Assembly (NCBI GenBank): GCA_965231165.1
Contig: OZ246421.1
Coordinates: 2,170,001 to 2,234,000 of the forward strand
Length of the DNA: 64,000 bases
From: Micavibrio_C sp965231165
Lineage (GTDB): Bacteria > Pseudomonadota > Alphaproteobacteria > Micavibrionales > Micavibrionaceae
Direction: 5' to 3'
Below are positions 16,390 through 24,882 of this stretch, one piece after another (position 1 is the stretch's first letter; each line of letters begins with the position of its first letter). Under the pieces are notes generated by a model, which searched no databases, had not been told where the DNA came from, and worked only from the letters and a program-made list of their open reading frames with translations. The position numbers and the translations under genes are program-made.

Positions 16390-18436
16390 GCTTTTTAATA
16401 TGATCGTAAGCGTTGTGCGGCAGGCGGATGGTGACCGTGGTGCCGGTGCCGACTTTGGATTCGATATGCAGGCTGCCGCCGTGCAGTTCGATCAGGTCTT
16501 TGGTGATCGACAGACCCAGACCCGTGCCTTCATGTTCGCGGGTGTAAGATGAGGCTGCCTGTTCGAACGGGCGTGTGACCATATCGATTTTGTTGGCGGG
16601 GATGCCGATGCCGGTGTCAACCACACGGATGCAAACATAGTCTTCGCGCGGCAAACATTCCACTTTGACGCTGCCGCCCGGTTTGGTGAATTTCACGGCG
16701 TTGGACAGCAGGTTGAGCAAGATCTGCATCACGGCGCGACGGTCGGCCACGACTTGCATGTTTTCTTTGGAGATATCGCTGGTGATTTGAATGCGGGCTT
16801 CCTGTGCGCGACCCTCCATCATGTGGACGGCGAGCGGGATGATCTTGTTGATGTTCAGTTCTTCAAGATCAAGTTCGTATTTGCCAGCTTCGATTTTCGA
16901 CATATCGAGAATGTCGCTGATCAGGTCGAGCAGATGTTCGCCGCTTTCGCGGATGCCGGTGATGTAATCGAGATATTTGGGCGTACCGATGGGACCGAGT
17001 AACTGGCGCTGCATCATTTCGGAGAAACCGATGATCGCGTTGAGCGGGGTGCGCAGTTCGTGGCTCATATTGGCAAGGAATTGCGATTTGGCGGCATAGG
17101 CGCGTTCGGCGGCGTCCTTGGCCTCGTGCAGGTCGCGCTCGTGCAAGGTGCGTTCGGTGATGTCCTGCATAATGCCGAACAGGGCGGTGACGTCGCCGTC
17201 TTCATCCTGCTCGCATTTGCCCTCGCAGCGTATATAGCGCGTCTGGCCATCAGGCTGGATGGCGCGGAATTCCATGTCGTAATTTTTTTGTTCGATGATC
17301 GCGCGCTGGAAAGCCTGCATCACGCGGCTGATATCGCGTTTGTGCACTAGGGCGGTCAGCGTGTCGAGGTTCGGAGTAAAGCTGCCGCGCTTGACGCCGA
17401 AGATGCGGTAAATTTCATCCGACCAGGTGATGTTGTCGTTGCCGATCGGCCAGCGCCAGTGACCGATATGGCCGATGGCTTGCGCTTCGGAGAGCATTTG
17501 TTCCTGCGCATGCAGGGCTTCTTCGTGTTCCTTGATCGCGGTGACGTCGTGGCCGACACTGTAGATCATATCGCCGCTGCGTTTTTGCCGCCATTCTATC
17601 CAGTGGACGCTGCCGTCTTTGGCCAGCACATGGGCCTCGAAATCGACGATGAGGCCTTCGGCGGCATCATCCTGCATCAGGCTGTTGATGGTGCGGCGTA
17701 CGGCGGCGCGGTCTTCGGCACAGACCAGATCAAGGAAGGTCATGTCGCGCAGCGTTTCATCGTCATAGCCCAGCACGTCGCGGAAGGTGCCGTTGACGCG
17801 GGCAAAAATTCCATCACGTGTGCTCACCGCCATCACATCATTCGACATATCAACGAAATGGCGCAAATCGTCATTGCTGGTTTTTGGCAGAACTGCTCCG
17901 GCATCGGTGGTTTTCGCCGTCTGACGGCTTCCCGTGTCCGTGCCCAGAATGCGCGAAAGCGTTTTTTGCAGATGTGTGTGGAATTGCGGGTCGCTGCTGT
18001 CGCCGTCGATCTTTTTGCCTTTAGCGATTTCGGCGGCAATCATAAAGCGGCGGCCATCGGGCAAGGCCACGCGGTCGAAGCGGAATAAGGCTTGTACCGG
18101 TTCAGCCTGACCGTGCAGCAACACTTCGTGTGTGCCTTCGTTGATGGTGTCGATATAGCAGCCGGAACCGCGCCCGAACAGCGATTGTACGCGCAGGGCG
18201 TCATCAGGGTCGACGAATTCCAGCATGTCGGACAGGGATTGGCCGCGGGCCTTTTCAACTGTGTGGCTGACCAGACTGGCGAAAGATTCGGAGGCATGCA
18301 TCAGCGCGCCGTTCTCGTCGATAACGAAACGGGCTTCTTTTTCATCAAGATCAACCTTGGTTCTGGCAGATGCGCCAGAGCGGGGGGCGGATTTGGCTGT
18401 AGACTTGCGAGATTTCGCGGCGGTTTTGGCGGCCAT
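16376..18436 (-). CDS. Soluble PAS-domain sensor histidine kinase
   Basis: I place the start at the ATG at 18436 (AAAAGG upstream), giving 686 residues MAAKTAAKSRKS...; the frame is open to a GTG at 18610 with no ribosome site. A basic Ala/Lys N-terminus precedes three PAS domains, the second from HFVDMSNDVMAVSTRDG and the third from IGHIGHWRW. The HisKA domain (FLANMSHELRTPLNAIIGF, His phosphoacceptor) and HATPase domain (N box LLNLLSNAVKFT, G1 VVDTGIGIP, G2 GTGLGLSI) follow and look intact. No membrane helix exists, so it senses a cytoplasmic signal. No response regulator is adjacent: an orphan kinase. About 300 bp upstream (18437-18736) hold no other clear gene. Confidence 0.9.
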   Translation of the reverse strand: MAAKTAAKSRKSTAKSAPRSGASARTKVDLDEKEARFVIDENGALMHASESFASLVSHTVEKARGQSLSDMLEFVDPDDALRVQSLFGRGSGCYIDTINEGTHEVLLHGQAEPVQALFRFDRVALPDGRRFMIAAEIAKGKKIDGDSSDPQFHTHLQKTLSRILGTDTGSRQTAKTTDAGAVLPKTSNDDLRHFVDMSNDVMAVSTRDGIFARVNGTFRDVLGYDDETLRDMTFLDLVCAEDRAAVRRTINSLMQDDAAEGLIVDFEAHVLAKDGSVHWIEWRQKRSGDMIYSVGHDVTAIKEHEEALHAQEQMLSEAQAIGHIGHWRWPIGNDNITWSDEIYRIFGVKRGSFTPNLDTLTALVHKRDISRVMQAFQRAIIEQKNYDMEFRAIQPDGQTRYIRCEGKCEQDEDGDVTALFGIMQDITERTLHERDLHEAKDAAERAYAAKSQFLANMSHELRTPLNAIIGFSEMMQRQLLGPIGTPKYLDYITGIRESGEHLLDLISDILDMSKIEAGKYELDLEELNINKIIPLAVHMMEGRAQEARIQITSDISKENMQVVADRRAVMQILLNLLSNAVKFTKPGGSVKVECLPREDYVCIRVVDTGIGIPANKIDMVTRPFEQAASSYTREHEGTGLGLSITKDLIELHGGSLHIESKVGTGTTVTIRLPHNAYDHIKKQKGR

Positions 18437-18736
18437 GAACAGTGCCTTTTGAAGTACCAGTCCGGAAAGATTATCGAAAGGATTCGCACGTGTCCACCGC
18501 AGCGGCGGATTTTCTGCGGACGATCCACCTTTCATCTGCGCCGAGCGGGCAAATGAAGCGGTCGCCGTACTGGCAGGCCCCATAGAATTAGACAACGCAG
18601 ACTCTCCCACACGCTAGAGCCGGGGGCGTTCTGATCGACGCTCTTTTCGACTCGCGGTTTACTTCCCTGATCACCAGCATGGGGCGGGAGGTTTAAGAAA
18701 GTATTAACGAAAGGTTAATTGGTTTTCGTAACGTAA

Positions 18737-19213
18737 TTATACGGGGCCGTTGGGTAAGGGACGCTGAAAGGTAACATAGTCGTCTTCGACTTTTCCTGCC
18801 GTGAACCCCTGTTTTTCCACCAGACGGATAGAGGCGGCGTTTTCGAAATGCACCATGGCGGTGACGGTACCTTCACCGAAATGATTTCTGACATGTTCCA
18901 TGGGGGTCTGATAGAGCGGCTCGCCCAGTCCGCGCCCGCGGTAGCTGCTCAAAAGATGGATGTTCTGCAGGGTAAATTTTTGATCGTTGTCGATGCTGAT
19001 AACACTGATGCCTATTGGCTTTTTGTCATCATAAAGAACGAAATGCTTCAGGTCGTCATAGCCAAAGATATCCATTCTATAGGCCAATTCCCTTTGGGCA
19101 TTTTCGCCTGTCAGACCTTTGTCATCCACATAGCAGGTTTTCACCGCTTCCTCATAGGCAGCGGTTTGATCGGGCCCCAGTAAACGGCAATCAAAGGCGG
19201 ATGTATTTTCCAT
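18737..19213 (-). CDS. GNAT-family N-acetyltransferase
   Basis: The protein has the GNAT core: IGISVISIDNDQKFTLQNI strands, then the acetyl-CoA loop YRGRGLGEPLY, and the C-terminal NAASIRLVEKQGFTAGKVED motif. Substrate is unknown. I place the start at the ATG at 19213 (158 residues, MENTSAFDCRLL); in-frame ATG 19228 and TTG 19249 are alternatives and none has a strong ribosome site. It lies 54 bp downstream of the GIY-YIG gene, in the same direction. Confidence 0.8.
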   Translation of the reverse strand: MENTSAFDCRLLGPDQTAAYEEAVKTCYVDDKGLTGENAQRELAYRMDIFGYDDLKHFVLYDDKKPIGISVISIDNDQKFTLQNIHLLSSYRGRGLGEPLYQTPMEHVRNHFGEGTVTAMVHFENAASIRLVEKQGFTAGKVEDDYVTFQRPLPNGPV

Positions 19214-19267
19214 AGCATTATTGTACATCAAATCATTTTCATAAAGCAATAATGAGGGGTGTGCGCC

Positions 19268-19513
19268 TTAGCGGGAGGCAAGAAGCGCCAGCTTTGCCGG
19301 GCGGTTAAGTGTCTTGATCTCGATTTCGCGTTTCAGCGCCGCGCTTTTATCAGGGTGGGTTTCGGTGTAGGCGAGGGTGAATGGGGTGCGACCGCGCAGA
19401 TATTTGGCGCCTTTGCCGCTTTCATGCATGGCGAGGCGGTTTTCGAGGTCGTTGGTGATGCCGGTGTAAAGCGTGTCGTCGGCGCAGCGCAGGATGTAGA
19501 GAGTCCAAGTCAT
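19268..19513 (-). CDS. GIY-YIG domain protein (UPF0213/YhbQ type)
   Basis: This 81-residue single-domain protein has the GIY-YIG nuclease signature as WTLYILRCADDTLYTGITND, the conserved Arg in LENRLAMHESG, and the Glu in AALKREIEIKTLN. Small stand-alone members (YhbQ-like) are common in bacteria and proposed to act on DNA, but their role is poorly known. The upstream region contains the palindromic repeat at 19543. Confidence 0.88.
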   Translation of the reverse strand: MTWTLYILRCADDTLYTGITNDLENRLAMHESGKGAKYLRGRTPFTLAYTETHPDKSAALKREIEIKTLNRPAKLALLASR

Positions 19514-19542
19514 GGGGTGATTCTAACGTATCTATAACATAT

Positions 19543-19621
19543 GTCATCCTCCGGCTTGGCCGGAGGATCCATAGGCAAGAGCAGGCCGATGAATGGATTC
19601 CCCGCCTGCGCGGGGAATGAC
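19543..19621. repeat. Nested palindromic intergenic repeat
   Basis: Two hairpin units face each other: GTCATCCTCCGG/CCGGAGGATCCAT on the left and ATGGATTCCCCG/CGGGGAATGAC on the right. The whole element is thus a palindrome bounded by GTCAT and ATGAC. It lies just after the ABC-F gene 3' end and could serve as its terminator. The element at 45615 has the same architecture and a nearly identical right half. Confidence 0.75.
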
Positions 19622-19631
19622 GGAGAGAAAA

Positions 19632-21506
19632 TTACCCCGCCAGCGCTTCCAGCCACACGGCTTCTTGCTCTTCTAGCTCAGAGGTAATTTTCTGGTACTG
19701 GGTTTGTGTGCCGGAAATGTCTTTGCCGCTGGTGTAGAAAGCCGGGTCGGCCATGAGGGTTTCCAGCTCTTGCTTCTTTTTGGTGAGCTGGGTGATTTTC
19801 TTTTCGGCGTCGGCGGCCTTGCGTTTGGCGGCGTTGTCGAGTTTCTTCTCCACAGCCGGGGCCATTTCCACGACAGTGGCTTTGGATTCTTCTTTTTCCT
19901 TGGCCTTGCGGTCGGCGGCGCGTTCTTCACGGCGCTGCTGCACGGTGAACTTGCGGTAGTCTTCAAGGTCGCCGTCGAAATCCTGACACTTGCCGTCCTT
20001 GACCAGCCACAGGCGGTCGGCGACGCGTTCGACCATGTGCGGGTCGTGGCTGACGATGATGATCGCGCCTTCATAAGCATTGAGTGCCATCACCAACGCT
20101 TCGCGGGCGTCGATATCGAGGTGGTTGGTCGGTTCGTCGAGTAGCAACAAATGCGGGGCATCGAAGCTCATAAAGGCGAACAGCAGACGGGCTTTCTCGC
20201 CGCCGCTTAAGGAAGAAATTTTGTTGTTGGCCAGATCGTGGGAGAAGCCGAAGGCGCCCAGCTTGGCGCGGACGTAGGATTCTTTGACGTTTTTGTCGCG
20301 CTCGCTCATCAGCTTGAGCATTTCGAGATAGGGTGTCGATCCCATATCCAGCTCTTCGGTCTGGTGCTGCGAGAAATAGCCGATACGCAGTTTGCCGGAA
20401 CGGAACATTTCGCCGCGCATCGGGCTTAGCTTTCCGGCGATCAGTTTCATCATCGTCGATTTACCGTTACCGTTCGCGCCGAGCAGCGCTATGCGGTCGT
20501 CAAAATCGACGTTTTCCATCAGGTTGCGCAGGATCGGCTGGCCTGCGGTGTAACCGACATCGGCATCGGTGATCGAGATCATCGGCGACGGGATCGGTTC
20601 GGGATTGGGGAAGTTGAAGCGCACGGTGCGTTCGGCAATCACGGCCTCGACCAGGTCCATGCGTTCCATGGCCTTGACGCGGCTTTGCGCCTGCGCGGCC
20701 TTGCTGGCCTTGGCCTTGAAGCGGTCGATGAATTTTTGCATGTGTGCGCGTTCGGCTTGCTGCTTTTCAAACATTTTCTGCTGCAGGCCGGAGCGCAAGG
20801 CGCGTTCGTTCTCGAACGCATCGTAATTGCCGCCGTAGATGGTCAGCTTTTGCTTATCGACATGAATAACATGGTCGATACATTTGTTCAGCAGTTCGCG
20901 GTCGTGCGAAATAATCATCAGCGTGTGCGGGTAGGACAGCAGATAGGTTTCCAGCCACATGATCGCTTCGAGGTCGAGGTGGTTGGTCGGCTCATCAAGC
21001 AGCAGAAAATCAGGTTCGACGAACAAAGCAGCGGCCAAGGCCACGCGCATGCGCCAGCCGCCGGAGAAAGAGGAGAACGGCTCGGTCAACTGATGTTCTT
21101 TAAAGCCGAGGCCAGTCAGCAATGTGGCCGCCTTGGAAGGCGCGGAATAGGCATCCATATCGCCCAGACGCTGGTAAATTTCGGCGATTTCGTTGGGGTC
21201 GGTTTCGGTTTCGGCGCGGTGCCAGAGGGCAGCCATTTCTTCGTTCGCGGCCAGCACCAGGTCGATCAGCGGGGTGTCGGTTTCGGGGATATCCTGACGC
21301 ACCATGCCGAAACGCTGGTGGCCGCTTAAACTGATCGAGCCGCTATCGGATTGCAGATCGCCCGAGATCAGCTTGAACAGGGTCGATTTGCCCGCGCCGT
21401 TGATCCCGACCACGCCCACGCGCCAGCCATCGGTCACGTTGATGCTCGCATTCTCGATAATCACGCGCCCGCCGATGCGGTATGTCAGGTTGGCAATACT
21501 CAGCAT
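19632..21506 (-). CDS. ABC-F family ATPase (Uup/YheS type)
   Basis: The 624-residue protein has two ABC ATPase domains and no membrane segments, the ABC-F layout. The first has Walker A GINGAGKST and LLLDEPTNHLDLEA; the second has GANGNGKSTMMKL, LSGGEKARL and LLLDEPTNHLDIDA. The linker between them is rich in charged residues (FEKQQAERAHMQKFIDRF). The C-terminal 90 residues are a Lys/Glu-rich coiled coil ending with EEQEAVWLEALAG. ABC-F proteins bind the ribosome or, for Uup, affect transposon excision; the exact subfamily is uncertain. Housekeeping translation factor is more likely than drug resistance. Confidence 0.93.
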   Translation of the reverse strand: MLSIANLTYRIGGRVIIENASINVTDGWRVGVVGINGAGKSTLFKLISGDLQSDSGSISLSGHQRFGMVRQDIPETDTPLIDLVLAANEEMAALWHRAETETDPNEIAEIYQRLGDMDAYSAPSKAATLLTGLGFKEHQLTEPFSSFSGGWRMRVALAAALFVEPDFLLLDEPTNHLDLEAIMWLETYLLSYPHTLMIISHDRELLNKCIDHVIHVDKQKLTIYGGNYDAFENERALRSGLQQKMFEKQQAERAHMQKFIDRFKAKASKAAQAQSRVKAMERMDLVEAVIAERTVRFNFPNPEPIPSPMISITDADVGYTAGQPILRNLMENVDFDDRIALLGANGNGKSTMMKLIAGKLSPMRGEMFRSGKLRIGYFSQHQTEELDMGSTPYLEMLKLMSERDKNVKESYVRAKLGAFGFSHDLANNKISSLSGGEKARLLFAFMSFDAPHLLLLDEPTNHLDIDAREALVMALNAYEGAIIIVSHDPHMVERVADRLWLVKDGKCQDFDGDLEDYRKFTVQQRREERAADRKAKEKEESKATVVEMAPAVEKKLDNAAKRKAADAEKKITQLTKKKQELETLMADPAFYTSGKDISGTQTQYQKITSELEEQEAVWLEALAG

Positions 21507-21587
21507 GTTTCTTCTCTTTATTCCTTAGGCCGTGCTTATCGCATAAAAGGCGGCAAAAATGGAAGGAAAATCAAAATAATATAAGAA

Positions 21588-21614
21588 AAACAGCGGGCTT
21601 TTGGCCCGCTGTTT
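21588..21614 (-). terminator. Intrinsic terminator of the redoxin gene
   Basis: An 11-bp perfect stem (AAACAGCGGGC with GCCCGCTGTTT) and 5-nt loop lie 23 bp after the redoxin stop. On the minus strand it is followed by a T-rich tract (TTCTTAT). It separates the redoxin/DsbD genes from the ABC-F gene. Confidence 0.85.
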
Positions 21615-21636
21615 CTGTTTAAGAGCCTAAAGCGGA

Positions 21637-22299
21637 TTAATTCGTGCTGTATTTCACGCCGCAGCCATAGGGTTGCGAGGTGGCGACTTGCACCGGGCGA
21701 TTTTCGTTTAAGGCTGAAATAGCGGCGGCGACGTAATTTTTCGCGGTTTCCACGGTTTCATGGCGCGGGGTCGGGTTGTCGTCGATGGCGCCCGCATAGG
21801 CCAGCACACCGTCCTTGCCGATCACGAACATGTGCGGGGTGGTTTTGGCCTGATAGAGCGTACCGATCTCACCCTTGGGGTCGAGGATATAGTGAGAGGG
21901 TTTTGCGCCGACTTTCTCGATGTATTCTTTGGCCTTGGCGTCATCAAGATTGCCCTGCAGACCGGCAGCGGAGGAATTGATGCTCAGCCAGACAATGCCT
22001 TGCTCGGTGGCTCCTTCCTGCAATCTTTGCATGTTCTTGGTGTCGTAATGTTTGAGGACGAACGGGCATTCCGGGTTGTTCCATTCGAGAACGACGATCT
22101 TGCCTTTCAGGTCACTCAGTTTGACGGGCGCGCCTGTAATATCGGTGGCGGTAAAATCGGGGGCAGGCTGACCGACGATGGGGGCGGTGGCGGTGGTTGA
22201 GGGCGCGGCATCCTTATGATCATGCTCGGCAGCCATGGTGGGCGCCGACAGGCATGTCACAGCCAGAATTGTCATCAGCGGTTTTAAAAAGCGTTTCAT
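21637..22299 (-). CDS. Exported redoxin (thioredoxin-fold, AhpC/TSA type)
   Basis: The 220-residue protein has a signal peptide (MKRFLKPLMTILAVTCLSAPTMAA) and a thioredoxin-like fold with the active-site stretch VLEWNNPECPFVLKHY. The usual CxxC is replaced by CPFV, so it has only the first cysteine, as in peroxiredoxin-like redoxins. TPHMFVIGKDGVLAY contains the cis-Pro loop. Another Cys is near the C-terminus (PYGCGVKYS), possibly the resolving residue. It is located 27 bp downstream of the DsbD-like gene, an obvious candidate to reduce it in the periplasm. Confidence 0.85.
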   Translation of the reverse strand: MKRFLKPLMTILAVTCLSAPTMAAEHDHKDAAPSTTATAPIVGQPAPDFTATDITGAPVKLSDLKGKIVVLEWNNPECPFVLKHYDTKNMQRLQEGATEQGIVWLSINSSAAGLQGNLDDAKAKEYIEKVGAKPSHYILDPKGEIGTLYQAKTTPHMFVIGKDGVLAYAGAIDDNPTPRHETVETAKNYVAAAISALNENRPVQVATSQPYGCGVKYSTN

Positions 22300-22326
22300 C
22301 GGGGTTCTCCTTTTCGTATTAAAACT

Positions 22327-24444
22327 TTACTTCACAGCGTTGGCCACAATCGCGGGGGTCAGCAATTGCGGCAGTATTTCCGGTGCCGGGCGGTTGCCGT
22401 TGGATGGGTCGCGCGGGCCGTAGAAAACATAGAGCGGTACGCCTTTGCGTCCATGGCTCTCCAGAAACTTTGTAATCTCCGGGTTCTGGTTCGTCCAGTC
22501 CCCTTGCAGGGCTTTGATGTTCTGGGCGGCAAACAATGCGCGGGTTTCCGGAATATTCAGAGCGATGCGTTCATTCACTTTACAGGTAATGCACCACGCT
22601 GCCGTCATATCGACAAATATAGGATCATTTCCCTGCAGCAATTCATCAAGGCGGCTTTGAGAAAAATGTTCCCACAATTCGTCGCTGACCGTCGCGGCCA
22701 TATCGGTTTTTGTTGCGGGCTTGAAGGCCTCGCCAAAGCTGATCATCAATCCCCCTGCGAGTGTCAGCAGGACCAGCAGCGTGACAATGGCGCGGGCGGT
22801 TTTTTGCTGCGGGCGGCGCGGCCATGCCCACAGGGTAAAGGCCACAGAAACCATGCCGAACAGAGCGGCCAGAATCGCCATGCTTCCGGTTTGCTGCGCG
22901 AATACCCAGACCAGCCACGCGGCGGAGGCATACATGGGGAAGGCCAGGAATTGCTTGAAAGTTTCCATCCAGCGCCCGGGGCGGGGCAGCATCTTGCGCA
23001 ACGGCGGGACCAATGTCAGCAGCAGATACGGCAGCGCCAGCCCGAGGCCGAGCACAATAAAGACAGCCATGCCCGCGACGGCGGATTGCGTCAGCGCGTA
23101 ACCCATCGCCGTTCCCATGAAGGGGGCGGTGCAGGGGGTGGCCACCAGCGTGGCCAGAACGCCAGTAAAAAACGCGCCGCCCAGTCCCGATTGCTGTGTC
23201 AGTTTTTGTCCGGCATTGGTGAAGGCGCCCTGCAGCAAAAAGACCCCGGAAAGGTTGAGGCCGATGACGAACAGCAGCAAAGCGAGAGCGTACACCACTA
23301 CCGGATTCTGCAGCTGGAACCCCCAGCCGATCTGCGCACCGGCGCTTTTCAGCACCATCAGAATTCCGGCGATCAGAGCAAAGGTCAGAATGATCCCGGC
23401 GGTATAGGCCAGCCCTGAGGCTACGGCATGTGCCTGCTCCTTGTCGTTCATTTTTGAAAGGCTGATGGCCTTGAGCGAGAGAACGGGGAATACGCACGGC
23501 ATTAAATTCAGGACCAATCCGCCAAGAAGGGCAAAAAACAGAGCGGTCAGCAGCGATGTGTTTTCCGTCACGGGTGCCGGGTTTGCTGTCGCGGTGACTG
23601 CAGGCGAAGCTGTGAGTATTACGCCCTGATATTGGCCGTTTTTATCTGTGTACGTTAACAGCGTACGCAGGGCGTTTATTTCATTCAGTGCCCGGTCACC
23701 GCGTTTCTGGCGCAGAGTGGTAATGTTATCTTCGGTCTGCACCGTTATGGCGGCGGCGTTATCAATCAGACCCCATTCATGGGGGATCAGGGCGAGCGTA
23801 CCGGTTTGTACGTTTTGCCATGCGCCGCTATCGGCAGTGCTGACGGTCACGGTCAGGTCGCCGTTCTCCTCGGCGTACGTGGCGGGCCAGCCTGCCGGAC
23901 GAGGCAATTTTGTCCGTGCTTCGGTGATGAGGGCGCTGTTATCGGCGTTGGTGCCGTCATTGAAGGTGATCGTATGTTCGCTGGTTTCTGGGATGCAGAT
24001 ATCTTTACACACTAGAACGGTGACTTCGGCCTTCAGGGTCAGAGCACCTTCGGGCAGTTGCGCCGGGATGGTCAGTGACTGCAGCAAAACCGCATGATCT
24101 TCGTAGCCGTAATTGGTCAGGGGGCCGAAAGGAATTTTGTGCGGGGTCGGCCATTCGATCTCGCCTGCGGTAAAATTCTCGGGCAGCGTCCAGGCGATTT
24201 CCGGGGCGACACCTGAATCGCCAGGATTCAGCCAGTAGGTATGCCAGTGCGGGTCGATGGTTTGCTCAATGCCGATGGTGATGGTCTCACCAGGTTTGAT
24301 CTCGCCGCGCTCAGGCAGCAGGCGGATTTTGGCGTGGGGTTCTTCTGCCGGGGTTTGGGCATAAGCGGGCATTGCTGCCAGCACACTTATATATAAGGCC
24401 GAGAGAATCAGGTGTTTTAAAGGTTTCAAAGGAGGCTCCCGCAT
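22327..24444 (-). CDS. DsbD-family protein-disulfide reductase
   Basis: This inner-membrane protein would carry electrons from cytoplasmic thioredoxin to periplasmic partners. I start it at the ATG at 24444 (TTGGAGTAGCG upstream), giving 705 residues and a signal peptide ending PAYAQ. An N-terminal DsbC-like periplasmic domain (to about 270) has LVCKDICIPE. About eight membrane helices follow with the two electron-relay cysteines in LMPCVFPVLS and ATPCTAPFMGTAMG. A C-terminal thioredoxin domain carries AAWCITCKVNE (CxxC). This order resembles ScsB/DsbD. The redoxin at 21637 is the next gene in the operon. Confidence 0.9.
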   Translation of the reverse strand: MREPPLKPLKHLILSALYISVLAAMPAYAQTPAEEPHAKIRLLPERGEIKPGETITIGIEQTIDPHWHTYWLNPGDSGVAPEIAWTLPENFTAGEIEWPTPHKIPFGPLTNYGYEDHAVLLQSLTIPAQLPEGALTLKAEVTVLVCKDICIPETSEHTITFNDGTNADNSALITEARTKLPRPAGWPATYAEENGDLTVTVSTADSGAWQNVQTGTLALIPHEWGLIDNAAAITVQTEDNITTLRQKRGDRALNEINALRTLLTYTDKNGQYQGVILTASPAVTATANPAPVTENTSLLTALFFALLGGLVLNLMPCVFPVLSLKAISLSKMNDKEQAHAVASGLAYTAGIILTFALIAGILMVLKSAGAQIGWGFQLQNPVVVYALALLLFVIGLNLSGVFLLQGAFTNAGQKLTQQSGLGGAFFTGVLATLVATPCTAPFMGTAMGYALTQSAVAGMAVFIVLGLGLALPYLLLTLVPPLRKMLPRPGRWMETFKQFLAFPMYASAAWLVWVFAQQTGSMAILAALFGMVSVAFTLWAWPRRPQQKTARAIVTLLVLLTLAGGLMISFGEAFKPATKTDMAATVSDELWEHFSQSRLDELLQGNDPIFVDMTAAWCITCKVNERIALNIPETRALFAAQNIKALQGDWTNQNPEITKFLESHGRKGVPLYVFYGPRDPSNGNRPAPEILPQLLTPAIVANAVK

Positions 24445-24516
24445 CGCTACTCCAACAATGTAACCCATTCAGGCATAAGGGCAATCCGGCGGCTGCGTGA
24501 AATTGGGCTCTTTATT

Positions 24517-24525
24517 TGCTATAAT
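24517..24525 (+). promoter_or_regulatory. Candidate extended -10 promoter
   Basis: TGCTATAAT (24517-24525) is a perfect extended -10 hexamer, 58 bp before the 65-aa gene. No good -35 box is seen at 17 bp, which extended -10 promoters tolerate. Confidence 0.4.
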
Positions 24526-24582
24526 ATATTTAACAATAATAATGTTAATAAATTCAGTATCTTATCGCGGGGGAGCGGGACA

Positions 24583-24780
24583 ATGACAAAAGAGATTATT
24601 CACGGGCTGGGTGCGCATGCCGATATTCCGGTGACGCCGGAGGAAGATCGCGCCTTTGCCGAATTGGCGGCTTTCCGACAAGCGGCTCCGGCGGCCAGCG
24701 ATGCCCGCGCTTTAAGTCCGTCGCAGAATGTGTCCCGCTTCCCGGCGGGTGATCATCACCGCCCGCCCGGCTTGCGTTAA
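24583..24780 (+). CDS. Small hypothetical protein (65 aa)
   Basis: The ATG follows GGGGGAGCGGGAC, a good ribosome site, and an extended -10 promoter, which argue that this is real. The product is 65 residues, hydrophilic and Ala/Pro-rich, apparently disordered in its second half (PSQNVSRFPAGDHHRPPGLR), with no Cys, signal peptide or membrane segment. No family is recognised. It lies just before acetoacetyl-CoA synthetase, which could be on the same transcript. Confidence 0.45.
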   Translation: MTKEIIHGLGAHADIPVTPEEDRAFAELAAFRQAAPAASDARALSPSQNVSRFPAGDHHRPPGLR

Positions 24781-24882
24781 ACGATCTCCTCCTGTGGGGC
24801 GGACGGAGCGCCTCTCTTGACTCCTGCACGGCATTCATGGGGAAATGGGGACTTCTAGAAAATGAAGTCACAGGAATTATCC

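Noticed and set aside
22366..23418. A 350-codon plus-strand frame opposite the DsbD gene
   Set aside because: Composition is Gln/His/Arg-rich antisense of membrane-helix codons; no ribosome site or motifs.
24862..24882. ATG 24862 as the acetoacetyl-CoA synthetase start
   Set aside because: Its ribosome-site match is more than 10 nt away, whereas AGGA is correctly placed before ATG 24883.
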